64,000 nt of DNA from Zeugodacus cucurbitae (taxonomy: Eukaryota > Arthropoda > Insecta > Diptera > Tephritidae). The first letter of the stretch is position 1. Each line of letters begins with the position of its first letter. Positions 11,422-24,850 of this stretch are shown here, piece by piece. Where the stretch lies: assembly GCF_028554725.1 (NCBI RefSeq), contig NC_071671.1, positions 56,438,501 through 56,502,500 on the forward strand, in the 5' to 3' direction. The notes below the pieces were generated by a model, which saw only the letters and a program-made list of their open reading frames with translations, had not been told where the DNA came from and ran no database searches. Both the position numbers and the translations under genes were made by a program.

Positions 11422-14329
11422 TGTGTTGAAAAGAATATAGTACATATTGTCTAATCGATTATGCCATTCTAATGACTACCAGTTGATTGATCGATTAGTC
11501 ACTATTCAAGTTGTAACGAATTGAAGTCAGCTAGTATAGCTAGGGATTCTTCTCTTACGTGGTATGACAGCTTACTATCTAATTTCTATTTGATTAAGTC
11601 AGTCTTCTGCTTTTATACCAGTTGATTGTTCAATTCATCAGACCTTGGAAAGTGACAAGTTAGTTGTAATGTATCATCAAAGTCTCAAGTACCGGTGTTA
11701 GATTTTTATACCACTTTTTGTAAAATCTTCTACAAGTTGGAGAGGAGAGAATTGAAAAAATATACCGTACTATTTTTGAACCATTTTCTGGTTGAAGAGT
11801 TACTGAAATTCCAATAGAACTCCAAAATGAGAATAGCCTCCTCCAATAACTGGGAATTGTAGGAAGCTACGTACATACGTACGTAGAATGGAAAATAAAA
11901 AAGTAAAAAGTCTCGGGTAATACTTCGGTGTTTTCTCATCGCGATATAACATTTAGCATGATGAACCTATAAAAATTGAGCTCCTATTTGGGTCTTCTAC
12001 ATTTCGCTCTACTCTAACTGCTGTTTTTCAACACCTTACATTCATTAAATTTTAATTGATTACTAGACCGAAAACCGTGACAAAAAGAAGTGAAACTGAC
12101 TAAATAATTTAACGTTCTTTTCAAGCAAAACAGTTATGCAACGTCACTCAAAAATGTTTCATCAGTTCTTAAAGCAGCGTTACTTGGGTTTTCCACAACT
12201 TTCAGAAAAAAAAAGCGGGCGCGTCAAAGTCATTGTCAGCCATAGCGAACAGCTATAGCTAAAACAGCAACAACAACAATAACAGCACTGGCAGTATATA
12301 ATCATATCATCATAAATCCTCAACAGCTAAGGTGCCAGCGATATTGTTTTCTCCCCTACAACAACAACTGCAGCATCACTTCCATCAACTTCATAAGCAT
12401 TTTACTCATCACTGTCGCTTTTATGATAATACATAACCGCACAATTTATTGTAGTCTCAACATAACTCAACGCATTAGCTGTGCTGAAGCTTTCTTCAGC
12501 TTTCCCTTGACTTTTTAACACGTTGTTGTTTGTAACAGGTGCGTTGGTTTCTTGCTTTTTTCGTGTTGTTGCTTCAGTTTATTTTTGCTTGAGCTATTTA
12601 ATTTCATTACACTTTTCAATTATCGCCTTGCGCGCTCAGCTTTCTTGGTGAGCACGCTAGATGCAGCTGCGTTGTACTCGTACAGTGGTGGCATTAATAT
12701 TAATATGTGATGAGGATTTTTATATGTATAGACAAATGTGCAAGGTAATGTGGCGTTTAGTGGCTTACTTTTTCAATATGTTTTACACCATGCGGATAGA
12801 AAGATTATAGGAATCTTATGAAAACCAACAAAAAATAGTTTTGAAACCATTCCAGAACTGTTTTCCTAGTAATCAGCTTCTAAGTCCCTATAATAATATA
12901 ACTGTTGAGATTATGTTGATTTTACGAACCACTTCGTGAACTCATCGGCTTTTCGGATTAACTCTTAAGCATTTGAAGTTTCTTCAGATCGTTCTGGCAA
13001 CACCTTACAGTATTACCTGTAGATTATCTAAAGATTTGATAACAAAATATATGATCTGTATTACGAATTAATTAATAATGTTGCTCAATTTGAAAGAAAT
13101 TTCAAAGACACTGTACCCAAATGCAATTTGAAACCAACTCAAAACAGAGATCAAGCTGATATTGAAAAAAATGTTATTCCTATATGACAAAGTAAAATGT
13201 TCGGAGCCACTCAGTATATCTAAAAAACACGAAAAGCCAATATTATGGTTTCTTTTAATATTTTGCACTTTTTACCCACTGTACCAATGTTGAACTCGTT
13301 TCTTTTTTATCTGCATCTAAGCGTCTATTAAAACTTAATTATTTACTAAACCAAGATGCAACGAAGTTTACACATTACTGAAACGTTTTGCTAGTTTCTA
13401 CATAAAACTTAATAAAATAGGGAAGAGAAAAGTTACCAAATTTTAAATTTAGCGAGTTGAAGCACTTAAAAAGTAGTAATGATCACATTTGTGGTTCAGT
13501 TTCGTTCAGAAGTATTCTTTAATACGAGTACTATATTTCACTAGCTATTTAATCAATAAGTATTCAATGAGAAGCTATGGTCCCCAAAACTGTATTTCAT
13601 AAAATCAGAATTGAAACCAGGAGTATTTTAATCGAGAGAACTAATTTACCATCCGAATTATTCGATATAGTACCTAAAAAGATTCCGAATCATAAGCCAT
13701 TGGCTATTTAGGAGTACCTCAAATTCTAGAGAACACACCAAACGCTCGGACATATACTGATTTGAAAAACTTTTGTAGAACATAACGATTTATATCAAGA
13801 TATATGGGACTCTTTGGAGAATATAAGTTTGCCAGAAAGTCTTTATTTCGCCTTTATTTTTTAAATATTCCAGCGAGTGTTTTACGGATATGATTTACTT
13901 ATGCTATCGAGATCAAATTAAATAAATAAAAAGGTTTGAGTTTTGCAATTCACTTCCTTCTTTTTGGTTTTCCGAATGCCAATGAGACATTCGCCTAAAA
14001 GTATACTACGCCGGTGAGAGATAGATAAGTTAATCTATAGTCATAATGCTGATTAGTCTTCATGAATCTGAATATGATAATAGAATTTGATTTTTTTCTG
14101 ATATTTTAATTTAATTTCAATACTGAAACACTTTTCGCGCTCATTTGTACCTATACTGCAGTTTTATTCTATTAAATATAGAATACACATTATAATAGAT
14201 ACCAAAAATAATTGCTTGATTGGCAACCCTAGCGAAGCGAACACCAATTGATACAAGTTAATGGCTTTAAGGTCCGAAATTCTCTTTTTACTTGCTGCCT
14301 AAGTTACACAACACATTTAAGCACCTCAC
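11422..14329. other. AT-rich non-coding DNA
   Basis: No recognisable gene or element. 12250-12480 has CAACAA-rich sequence of the sort common in fly regulatory or intronic DNA. Short ORFs look random. Confidence 0.45.
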
Positions 14330-15450
14330 TACACAACGCTTAGCCTCGCCTGCCAGCCACAATATGTCCTGGCAGAGAGTGACGACTTAGCACCTTGAGC
14401 GCCGCAACGGCAGCAGAAAGACAACAACGATTTTTATTGCACACCAAAATGAGTTTGGTTTAATTTAATGATTGCTTCTTAATTAAAAGTGAGTAAGCGA
14501 GTAGTGAGTTAGCGAGTGAAAAATGACAAGCGCACAAGCAAAAAAAAAAAACAGCGATAAATTTTGCAACCTTCATATACAACAACACCGCTGCACTTGC
14601 AACCAGCTGGTTAGCTGTGCGGTGCGCTCAATTCGGGTTCATTTGCTGCAATAAAATTTAATTATTTCAAGAAAAATTTTATAGCAACGAATAGCGGTGA
14701 TCCTACAACACCAAGCACCATTCACACTCTTAACCCCCTCCGCGCCCCAGTTTCAGTTCAGAGAAGCTGCCTTCACCCGCTATCAATGTCTTCGAAAATG
14801 CGATTGCTGCTAAAAGGATATACTGCGAAGAAATTAAATTGAAGTTGTGCACACAGCCACATGTATATATAAGAGAGCGCGCGTTCTCCTTCGACCTCCT
14901 CCCCATCTCCTGTCTCCGCGTCTACGCTGGTATTTTATGGCAACCATAAGAATCAAATGCAATTAGTAGCGTGTACAACTCAATTAGACGCTGGAAAAAT
15001 GCGACGAGCTCGACTGCCTCGGCGGCTGCTCGCACTCTCCTCCCACACACTTCTCACACTCTTGGCGCGCTCTTACGGTTTGCCAGCGCCAGCACCAGCA
15101 AGGCCAACCCTAACTCTTTCTTTTCGAGACGACTCCGTTGCGTAGGTGTTGATCGGGTGTCTGCTGGCTGCTGAATTAGCGCAACGCCTGGGATTATGCA
15201 GCAGACTAACTGTACTCAACTCCGACCGCATTAAGCGCGCACAGCAAATTTAGTCTAGTCTCGCCGCCGTAACTCCGCAAGGATTTATGTTGTGCCACCG
15301 CTTATTGTCGGCATTGCGCCGCACATTACTGCTTGCAATGACGCCGCTAAATTACGCGTTTAGTTGCCGCTTTACAAAAACAAAAAATTAAAAAAAATAA
15401 ACATCGCATGAGTTGCACAATGATGCGCTGAGACTTCGGGACCGGTTGTT
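14330..15450. promoter_or_regulatory. GC-richer island with TATA-like box, candidate promoter
   Basis: This block of about 1.1 kb is markedly less AT-rich than its neighbours and free of repeats. A strong TATA-like run TATATATAAG lies at 14864-14873 and is followed by GAGAGCGCGCG and a C/T-rich stretch (14888-14930) that would overlay a start site. ORFs of 62-67 codons (14957-15174) overlap in two frames and have no domain. A promoter and 5' UTR of a + strand transcript is the simplest reading. No downstream coding exon was recognised. Confidence 0.3.
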
Positions 15451-18345
15451 GCGCGCCAAAAAAATCAGTTGCGATTTATGAAGCTTTAATTGTAGCGAAA
15501 AAGTGTTATTTATTTGTGATTTTAATTATTTGGCGGCGATTTATTTTATTGTTGGCAATGTCAGTTGAAGTGGCAATGCATATGTGTTGGTAATTGAATT
15601 GCAGGAGATTAAAGGTAAATATTCTTCGGAATTGCATTTAAATGTTAGTAAAATGTCTCTTAAGAGCTAAATTTTGATATCTTTCATTTAAAAACTTAAA
15701 TTGTAGAAGTTATATTGTACTTCTCAGATCTGCTATAATTCAGGTTACATAGTTTAATTCATTTCATTTTTACGAAACCTCTTCATTTACATCTTCCAAC
15801 TCATGTAGGAAAGTCTTACGGTCTGACGAGAGATCGTATCAATCAAAAAAATCTCTATCCTTTTATTAGAGTAATAGCCTTAACTAAAATTTCGTCCAAT
15901 CGTTCTCCAGTTATTGTTCTCTAAGTAATGCCGGCTTTATGTTTTTGGATTCTCTAGGAATTATTTTCTTCAACTACGAGGAAGTTGGTAAAACCTTGAA
16001 TGAATACAATCAGTGGTTTATTGAACCAATTGAAAGCTGAAGATCAAAGTCAGCCTGAAGTTGTAGACCTAATAATGTTCAGTCCATATTATAATACATC
16101 CCAACACTAGCCATGGACCAACAAGCTTCCTCGCATAAATTTAAAACACTAACATTAAACAATAAGTCTTGGACTTTGTATCGGTCGGACTTAAGCCTTT
16201 TTAATGAAAGTATTACATCGGAAAAGGATAACCGATTTCCCCAAAATTTCCAGAATATGAACTTTCGAAACATATTTCAGAAAACATACAATAAAGTGAT
16301 ACTCTTATAGTCGTGACTACAGGGGATAACCAGCCAACGTCAGAAATAATGAGATCTGTAATACTTTTCCGAACAACTACTAAAACATCGTTTAAAGATT
16401 GAACTACTGAGATATCACTTAACAGAAAACAAATAAAAGTACAATTTTAGTCGATTCTTCATAGAAAAGTCGGGTTTTTGGACCCTTTACATATTTTTTA
16501 TACTAGGTGCATATATCTGAAATATATGTCTAAAGGTCGTTTGCTGAAAATGGACAATAACACTTTTCGGTACAAAAAAATGATAAAGAGAACCCTAAAT
16601 GAATAGGTTATTCATTTATAAAACTGATCTATATGAAGAATAGAAACAGCATTCCTCGAAATTGACAGTCTTGCTTTAACAGTTTGTTCTGAAGGAAAGA
16701 GTATTTCTCAAAAAACAAGAAAACCTTCACTAAATCTATAAAAAAGATGAGGAATATCATGATGTATGTGTTCGAGAGCAAAATCAGGTTGATGAATCAA
16801 AAAGTTATGTGTTCGAAAGCAGCAATGATCAGCAAAAAATTTTAGATTAAAGATCTGGGAATTTTAGTCATAACTCACAGAAAGTTGAGACGGACTCAGT
16901 GTCTTTGGATAAAAAAAGTACTCGAGAGAGAAGTCTAGTTTTTAGAACACTCATAAGCTGTAGATAATATTTTTCTGGTGTAGGTCTCCTTGGTTTGCAA
17001 CGCCTCTCATAACATGTCATAATATATCCTGATGATCGACAAATAAGATAAGTCAATAGAGCATTCTAATGGGTCTTCCATATAATGAAATAGTTCTTCT
17101 CCATAAGTTGTGAGGCTTAGATTTACTGAGTTGTTGAATCAACTCGCTGGAACCTCATGTCGTTTCGACTATATGTATAGTATAACCTTATAGAAATACA
17201 TTATCCAGTTGAGTGTAAAGTATAGCCTCATCCATGTTAGTTTTAGACATATTTTGAAATAAATATATAATTTATGTAGAATAGCTGTCTAATAAATTGA
17301 TTTGACTGTATATTATCGTAGAAATTGGTGATATAGAGGTCCATAATAAAATTATTTCCTTAAGTATTCGATCTCTCTCTTGAATCAGGGTTTTTTCAAT
17401 AAAAATTATTCTAACTGATGAGCTTTCGACTTTACATCAATTTTTTATAAAGGATTATGGATGGATTTTACAGATGCAGAGTTGTGGCCTTATGCTTCTT
17501 GCAGGAGGGACGGGAACTAATAAACATGCAGATGTTGCCAAGTTTGGAAAATTTGGTATAATTTCTATGGAGTTTCAGGATGAAAGAAATACAATCAATG
17601 TTACTTTGACGAAAGTGAAGAGAAGAATATCTAACCCGTTAATATCAGAATGTCTGGTTATAGTTGAAAAAATCTATAGAAAGTATCAAATAACTTCAAT
17701 CTATACGGAAGAATTTTGTTATACAAATACAACAACACAATTCCACATTCCACCCCACGTGCCCATTTACTGTCAATTTACTTAATAGGCGTATAAAATT
17801 AAAATGATTTGTATTTAATAAATTTAATAGCGACACAATTAATGTCAGCGCTGTCATGACGACTCGTTGCGCCAATAACTCACGAGGTGTAAAAATTGTG
17901 ACTGCCAGTAGTTAAATGATTATAAGGACATCATATGGAGCATATCAAATGTGAGCAACAACACAAACAAACATTAATAGACAAAGTATACCAATGAGAC
18001 ACACAGAGAGACAGACACATATTTATGTTCTTGGATACCTTTTGATGGCAACAAAACTCGACTGTGAAAAGTAACGGCGAAATTAGAAGGGAAAAACTTG
18101 CCAAGTGTCGAAATGTGCGGGCACAAAGACAAAAACCAAGCACAGCGAGAGATAGAGAAAAAAAGAAAAATATCTTTGAATTGAAATGAGTTGGGAAAAA
18201 AGTACAAGCACAAAGGCAAAAGAATGACGACAGCAGGAAAATTATACACTCACACGAGTTTCCTTTGGCGCACCGAGTCAAACCATAAATCCAATGCGAC
18301 ACTGTGCCGCTAGCAGTAACGCCTACACAACGGGTATATACGAGT
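15451..18345. other. AT-rich non-coding DNA
   Basis: No transposon or gene recognised. A 103-codon frame at 17474-17785 has no domain and ordinary AT-rich composition; I do not support it as a gene. Confidence 0.45.
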
Positions 18346-18456
18346 ATGGTTGACGAAAGCGTAGAGGACGACAATAAAGACGAAGACGTGGATGAGGGCG
18401 AGGACGAGGACGAGGGGCTAGAACCACGACGACAGTCGCTTGTCGCTTTTAATTAA
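18346..18456 (+). CDS. acidic micro-ORF, very doubtful
   Basis: A 36-codon frame from an ATG with acceptable context to TAA, beginning MVDESVEDDNKDEDVDEG and ending EPRRQSLVAFN. It is dominated by Asp/Glu because the DNA is a GACGAG-type purine repeat. It could be a chance product of that repeat or a coding exon fragment; no splice sites force either view. Confidence 0.15.
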   Translation: MVDESVEDDNKDEDVDEGEDEDEGLEPRRQSLVAFN

Positions 18457-19265
18457 GTTCAAAACACTAAAAGTCACACTGCTGGGCAAAACGCCTGGTG
18501 ACCGGGGCGTGTGAGCCAAAAACAAAAAAAAAATACTACCTACAACAACAAATAGACACATCGCATTGACAGTAACAAAGATGATGCTATAGCACCGTTT
18601 GGCATCAGCGGAATGTGTGATGGTGTGAGCGTTGTTGGTTGCTTGGTGGTGGAATTTGTTGGGAGTGACAAGCTGCTTGCAATTGATATAAAAATTAATA
18701 GGACACGCCATTAAATTACATACTTACATATATACATTTATATGTATGTCAATGAATAAAGTAATGTTTGGGGGGTAACGGATTGGTGGGGGATCTGTGA
18801 CAAATAGTTAGCTGGTTGCTAAGCAAGTGTTAATTGAAGGTTTGGGTAGAAAAGTTTTTAGGGAACTAAACTGTATTCTCGGGTCTATTATATTTTTTGT
18901 TTTAAACAATTTTAAGAGACTTTTTTTGTCTGCTTTGGAACATATTTTTCATCAGGTTTTTGTAATCTCTTACCTACTCAGTAGACAAATATTGAACGAA
19001 ATATGATTAATTCTCAGAACTAATTGACATAAAACATAATTTTGATTTTAAAAATACATTTTTTAAGATATTTTAAATATCGGAAAAGTATATTTTGGAA
19101 CTTAGGAATATTTTATAAAGAGATTTGAAGTAATTTACTATCCCAGAGTACATTATTAATTATTATCAAAAGATGACAGGTATTTATTCATCCATTGAAA
19201 AACGTTGCCTATATTTTGGCGCAAAGACCAAGGCATCCATAAAATATATATGATTTATATACGAA
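18457..19265. other. AT-rich non-coding DNA
   Basis: No gene. A minus-strand AAACGTTGCCTAT at 19199-19211 matches the TAGGCAACGTTT motif repeated at 41.0, 44.8, 48.5 and 48.7 kb. Confidence 0.45.
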
Positions 19266-19928
19266 GTTGGCAAATATCCCTTTTGAATTTCGCGGCTAAG
19301 TGTAAAGCGCTACAGAGCTCGTATCTGGCAATACTATACATCGTTGAAAGGTCTTGACATAACCTACAAAACGGCGCTATGCATGATTAGTTTAGATATT
19401 GTTATAGGCGGATGGATACAGTTATAGACGTGTAAACATGGAGTTCACTAACGCCGAAATTCGCGTTATTTTAAAGTTTACCTTCGTTAAAGACAAATCC
19501 GCTAGAGAAACATTCCGTGAGACTAATTGTGTTTTGGGGGATGGTACTCTATCACTTCGAACTGTGGAGGAATGGTTTCGACGATTCAGAGCGGTTGAAA
19601 ACGACACCATGGATAAACGGCGGACGACCTGTGACGACGAATACCGATCAAATCATGGAAAACATCGAGTTAGACCGGCACCAACCCGGACATAGCGGCA
19701 AGTGATTACCACCTGTTCCTGTCCATGGCGAACGCCCTTGGTGGTGGCTGTCCGAGTTCTTCGCAAATAAGGAGGGGGACTTCTACGACAGGGGGTATTA
19801 TGAAGTTGCCGCCTAGATGGAAACAGATTATCGAATGAAACGGTGCATATTTGAATTAAATCCCATCACTATAACACTTTTTATAAAGCATTGAATAAAG
19901 AGCAAAAAGGAGATATTTGCCAACATAA
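19266..19928 (+). mobile_element. mariner (mellifera type), both ends kept, centre deleted
   Basis: Inverted ends are visible: GTTGGCAAATATCCCTTTTG at the left and, reverse-complemented from the right, GTTGGCAAATATCTCCTTTT. A frame from ATG 19438 encodes the N-terminal helix-turn-helix region (MEFTNAEIRVILKFTFVKDK, later LRTVEEWFRRFR). A jump at about 19690 then leads straight to C-terminal sequence (ATAGCGGCAAGTGATTACCAC and EFFANKEG). The catalytic core, including the first and second Asp, is gone. At about 660 bp it is half the length of a full mariner and behaves like a MITE of the same family as the 10.8-kb copy. Confidence 0.85.
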
Positions 19929-21799
19929 TATTTTACTATACCACAAAGAAATGTAAAACTAAAGAACATTCGGATCTCAGTTCAATGTAGTTTCTCTTAA
20001 TGTTGATCTTATTATTATTTGGAAAATATTTTACTTGATTATTGCCATTTTCATCATTCAAAACCCTGTAATATCATACCACTTCATTTTGCCATTAGAA
20101 GGCACAATGATTTGAAGCCAAGACTTATATCACTAATTGAAAGAAATCAGCTGATTATGAGTAAGCCATTAAGAGACCATTATTTTTGCAAGAGTGATAC
20201 ATTAAAGGTGTAATATTGAACTGTTTTTCATTTTTAGAAAATAATCTTGGTATTTGAATGATCGAAAGCGGATGGATTTTTGATATTTTGTAGGCTTAAA
20301 AATTTCAATATCTCAATATTTGTGTAAAAACTTACCGAAGTTGCGAGTTAGAAGTCTCCAACATCTGCAAAACAAACGAAAAATAAGAAGTAGTATTATA
20401 TTATTTCACTTATGCTCGAAAATAATTTTGAAATTTAGTCACAATGTCATAAATAATATGACTAAGTATAAATATTACCTATTTAAAAAATACACAATAA
20501 ACATGAGGATAACTAATATATAATAATGCTTTAAGATTTTTTCTCATCTGTCTTGTTTTCTTAAAATATTGATAATGAGAAAACATTACTCTTCGATTCA
20601 AAAGAAGACCTATAAAACTTACACTTCAAGAAGCTGAAGAGGCCTAACAATAAGAATAACAGTAATAAATGACTCGAAAGTAAAGAAGCCGCAGACACAT
20701 GGGAAAAACAGCAAATGTGCAAATGGGTAAAGGTCAAACACTTAAGAAGCGCTTACAATGATATGAGTACACATACATGATGCCTATACTATGCTGTATA
20801 TGTACTTTTATACATGCGAAGAAAGCATAATCTCGAATTTTTTGCTCATTATTGGAAATCTTCGGACAAAAGAGTGAAAACAAGAGCGCACTTACATTAA
20901 CTAACAACAACATGTACATATGTGTGTATATAGTTGAGTAAATGTGTATTTATATTTATGAATGGCTGAGTATGCTTGCCAAACTTTGTAGCCGAAGTAC
21001 TTAAAAATTTATTGCTTCTACTTGCGGTTTCACTGCGACGCAGACAAACTTGCGGAGATACACCAGATATATACATATAATATATACGAGTATATATATA
21101 CACATTTAAGAGTATATAGTACACATACTCGTATGCCTGCATTTAGAGTTTCTTACTGTAATGTGAGAGAGTATGAAATGTGTGAAATATTACATTCTTA
21201 TGTAGAAAAATCTTTTCCAAAAACAAGCTCAATATAAATTTTCGTGTTTGTAATGAGATTTATTCCTTAGCGAAACTATTTTAGGGTGACCAAACTCAAA
21301 AATATTAATTATACCGGATCAGACAAGAATATTTTTTTCTATTTTCGTTTGCGGTGAGGGCACAAGCTAAGATCTATAGATTGACGAGTTGGTTCTGTCT
21401 ACTTGAATGTATAGACTACGGAAAGCAGTGTTTTAATAAATTAAGTTATTTAGGACGAAGAAGTCCGATTTGGCTTCTCGCCGAAAGTAAGTCGAACTCT
21501 TCAAGGTGTACTTCCATTAAAATTAACCCTTTGATATATTTTACTATTTAGTGCTGGTAGATCTGCTGGTAACTTATCTTGCCAACTATACTTTGAAAGC
21601 CAGTTAGACAGAGTGTGGATCTTACTGTTAAAAATCTAAACTAACCTCAGTTAAAAGAGCAGTATCCATCTCAGCTAACATGAAGATCGAGGACGTTCGT
21701 TGAATGCCTTTTGTATATACAATGGATTTATATTAAGCCTTATAATATTTAATTGATCTACCACTCAATTATGCGAACTTGTACTTCTAACGAGTTCAT
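19929..21799. other. AT-rich non-coding DNA
   Basis: 20900-21140 carries decayed TA/CA microsatellite sequence. Small ORFs lack any family signature. Confidence 0.45.
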
Positions 21800-21922
21800 G
21801 AAGGAAGTCCAGTGTCTAATATCAATCTTTCGTGAATTGCATGACAAAGGATTGGCTTGAGCTGTCCAAGTGAGTTCTCCTGTGGCACAGGAGATCAGCC
21901 ACTCCTACCTAACCTAACCTAA
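21800..21922 (+). mobile_element. probable LINE 3' terminus (hairpin plus CCTAAC tail)
   Basis: An AAGTGAG box is followed by a hairpin, CTCCTGTGGCACAGGAG, and then CCTAACCTAACCT. The minus-strand end of the LINE at 757-830 has the same order: AAGTGAG, a hairpin TTCTCTGCATATGCGGAGA, then CCTTAACCTAACTTAACC. Only the last part is recognisable; no protein frame is left. Confidence 0.45.
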
Positions 21923-22139
21923 TACCTAAATTGATTTCAATCTGGATGATTATGGTTATATAGGATTAACTGAAGAGCTTTACTACAATTCTACCCTATT
22001 GAACTATGTTTATTGATAAATTTCAAGTTGAGATCTTTGATTTTTTGAAAAGTTGAGGAGTTTTAGTAACCCCTATATATGTTTCACAGCACCATGACTA
22101 AATAGAGAAGAAGCTAAATAGAGAAGGTACAATATTCTA

Positions 22140-22990
22140 AAAGAGGGTACAGCTGCTGGCGTACACCGATGATATCGATATCATTGGAAACAACACCCGC
22201 TCCGTTAGTTCTGCGTTTTCCAGACTCTATAAAGAAACGAAGCGTATGGGTCTGGTGGTGAACGAGGACAAGACGAAATATCTCCTGTCACAAACAAACA
22301 GTCAGCGAACTCGCGTCTCGGCTCCCACGTCACTGTTGACAGTCATAACTTTGAAGTTGTAGATAATTTCGTATACCTGGGAACCAGCATGAACAACACC
22401 AACAATGTCAACCTCGAAATCCAACACAGAATCACTCTTGCCAACAGGTGCTACTATGAACTATGTAGGCAATTGAAAAGTAAAGTCCTCTCTCGACGAA
22501 CAAAAACCAAACTCTACAAGTCTCTCATCATTCCCGTCCTACTTTACGGTGCAGAAGCGTGGACGATGTCAACATCCGATGAGACGGCACTAGGAGTGTT
22601 CGAGAGAAAGGTTTTGCGGAAGATTTATGGTCCCTTAAGAATTGGCAACGGCGAATACCACAGACGATGGAACGATGAGCTGTATGTGTTATTCGACGAC
22701 ATAGACATAGTCCAGCGAATAAAAAAACAGCGGCTACGCTGGCTAGGTCATTAACGAAAGTGCTCCAGCTCTGAAGTGTTCGATGCAGTACCTGCTGGTG
22801 GAAGCCGAGGAAGTGCGAGACCTCCACTCCGATGGAAGGATCAGGTGGAGAAGGACCTGTCTTCGCTTGGTATTACCAATTGGCGCCAAACTGCCAAAAA
22901 GAGAGATGCGTGACGTGTTGTTGTGGACTCTGCGGTGTCTACGCCAGTCAAGAAGCAGCATAATGATTCTCTCAACGGTTAGAGTTAGCC
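22140..22990 (+). mobile_element. RTE-like LINE, reverse transcriptase C-terminal part (broken)
   Basis: The reverse transcriptase active site reads AYTDDIDIIGNN at about 22158, with both catalytic Asp residues kept. After a frameshift, 22389-22754 continues with LYKSLIIPVLLYGAEAWTMS, FERKVLRKIYGP and RLRWLGH, the thumb and C-terminal pattern of RTE-type non-LTR elements. A stop just after RLRWLGH results from a short deletion relative to the 40.5-kb copy, which reads on in frame there. Downstream, VFDAVPAGGSRG and RWKDQVEKDLSSLGITNW are recognisable in another frame. Dead copy; RTE assignment is by motif, not alignment. Confidence 0.8.
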
Positions 22991-24229
22991 ACTTGTAATG
23001 ATAATCAAATATGTTTCCAAAGTCACTCAGGCTATGCGACCATATATACCAAAACGAACGCTCGAATTGGAAATTCAACGACTGTGCATTCAAATTTCAC
23101 TTTTTCGGTACCCATTCTTCTATTACATTATTTTCGCTTCTTCATCAAAGGAGTTAAAAAAAAAGATTTCACCTTCGCCTGCAATGAGTTGTAGTCTCTG
23201 CAGAAAATAATTATATTGCTGCAGAAAATAATTATATTGCTAAAAAGGTCGCCGAAACCGACTGTCTAGAATGAATAGTTACTATTCAGAAGTCTTAAGA
23301 ACTAATTTTATCCGATTAAAGTTTAAAAGAATATATACTTTTCTAATTTTATGCTTTTATCAAGCTGTTCAACTAAATTTCCGAATTTTTAAATTTTTTC
23401 AACCATCTGAAAGCGGCTTGAGATTTCTACAAGTCTATACATACCGATACATATTGACAGATCTAGAAAGGAAACCATTTTTATCAAGAACTCAGTTCCT
23501 TGATAACTCGAATACTAAAATTATTATTTTAGCAGATAAGCCGATAAAAAATATAGTATAATTTATAAAAACAATAAATATTTTCACTACACTGCCACAC
23601 TTTTAAAAACAACACAAAGTGTGCTAACAACGCGCTCATTAAATTTAAACTACTCATTAAATGTTTATTTATGCAAGTGTGTATGTATTAAATTGCCATG
23701 GATGGCCACCATAAAGAGTTAGATAACTTATTAAGCATAAAACGCACAAAGTGTCGGGCGGCCAAAACGCGAACGGATGTAAAAAATACTGCACATCCGG
23801 CAACATTTTGCCAGAGTCATGTTGCAACTGAACTCAACTGAGTGACTGCACATAAACCGGGCGTAATGAACACACAGCCGTAGCAATGGCTGCAAGATGA
23901 TGATGACGAGCAAATAACAATAACAAAAACAAGCTGCAAGCATTAAAAAAATAAAAAAAACATAAAAGCAAGAAAATTAAAATTCTGAAAAAAGTGGAAA
24001 AGCCAACGCAGCAAATGTTTGTTGTTGCAAAAAAGTGAAAATAAAGCGCAAAATGAAATGCAAATTATATGTAATAATTTTAAATGCGACGCTTTAGTGG
24101 CGCTCAACTGGACCAAGCGCATTGCAACAACATTAGAGTTTGGTCTACCAGCATTTTGTTGCATATTTCAAGGCGCACTGAAAACTAAATTAAATAATTT
24201 TTATTTTTTTATTATTTTTTTGAATTTAA
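22991..24229. other. AT-rich non-coding DNA
   Basis: A perfect 20-bp direct duplication (CTGCAGAAAATAATTATATT) lies at 23200-23239. No gene found. Confidence 0.45.
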
Positions 24230-24850
24230 AGTGCGCAAAACTACCACGCGCTAACGGATTCTCGCGGGGCCGCGCTTCAACTTCCGTTTCACGAAAAAAA
24301 GAAAAATCGCATTATGAGAGATAGCGCAACGCGCGGAGAGAGAGAGTGAGCGGGCGCTGACTACGCGCTTGATTTAGAACGACACAAAAGATAACTGAAA
24401 GTCAGCCATTAAGTGACACCAGTGCGCCATACAGCTCATTAGTGGTCAGGGTCATTTGTTGGCAATGCAAAGTGCGCCCCTCAAACCAACACCACAAACC
24501 GAGGCAAGCCGAAAATTCCCTACACTTGCGGAGTCCGAGCAACAAAAGTGTGGAGCGGCGAAGGTGAGGGGGTCACAGCGTAGTTGACTAAATGTTGTCG
24601 CTAATGTTTGCTGGCCACAAATGGTGCATACTTGCAGCACTGTGGCAACTTGCAACCAACCAACTTCCACACCCCTGTTGGTCAGCGGCAGCAGAGCAGT
24701 GTGGCACAGAAAGTTGTCTGGGTAAGTACACACAGGATGTTGCCGCCGTCGCCGCCGAGCTGGTAAGTGTTGTAGTAGATACGCGCAATTGCATTTGTGT
24801 GCGGCAGTAAAAAGCCAACAGTAACAACAACAACAACATTGAGCGAAAAG
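24230..24850. promoter_or_regulatory. GC-richer block with GAGA tract and GTAAGT, candidate promoter or UTR exon
   Basis: The block contains GCGCGGAGAGAGAGAGTGAGCG at 24331-24352 (a GAGA-factor-type tract) and GGGTAAGTACAC at 24720-24731, a near-consensus splice donor. No TATA is obvious. A minus-strand frame of 180 codons (24452-24994) is rich in Cys/Leu from simple sequence and has no domain. The almost identical donor GGGTAAGTACACAT recurs at 30645, so these could be alternative untranslated first exons of one + strand gene. Inference only. Confidence 0.25.
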
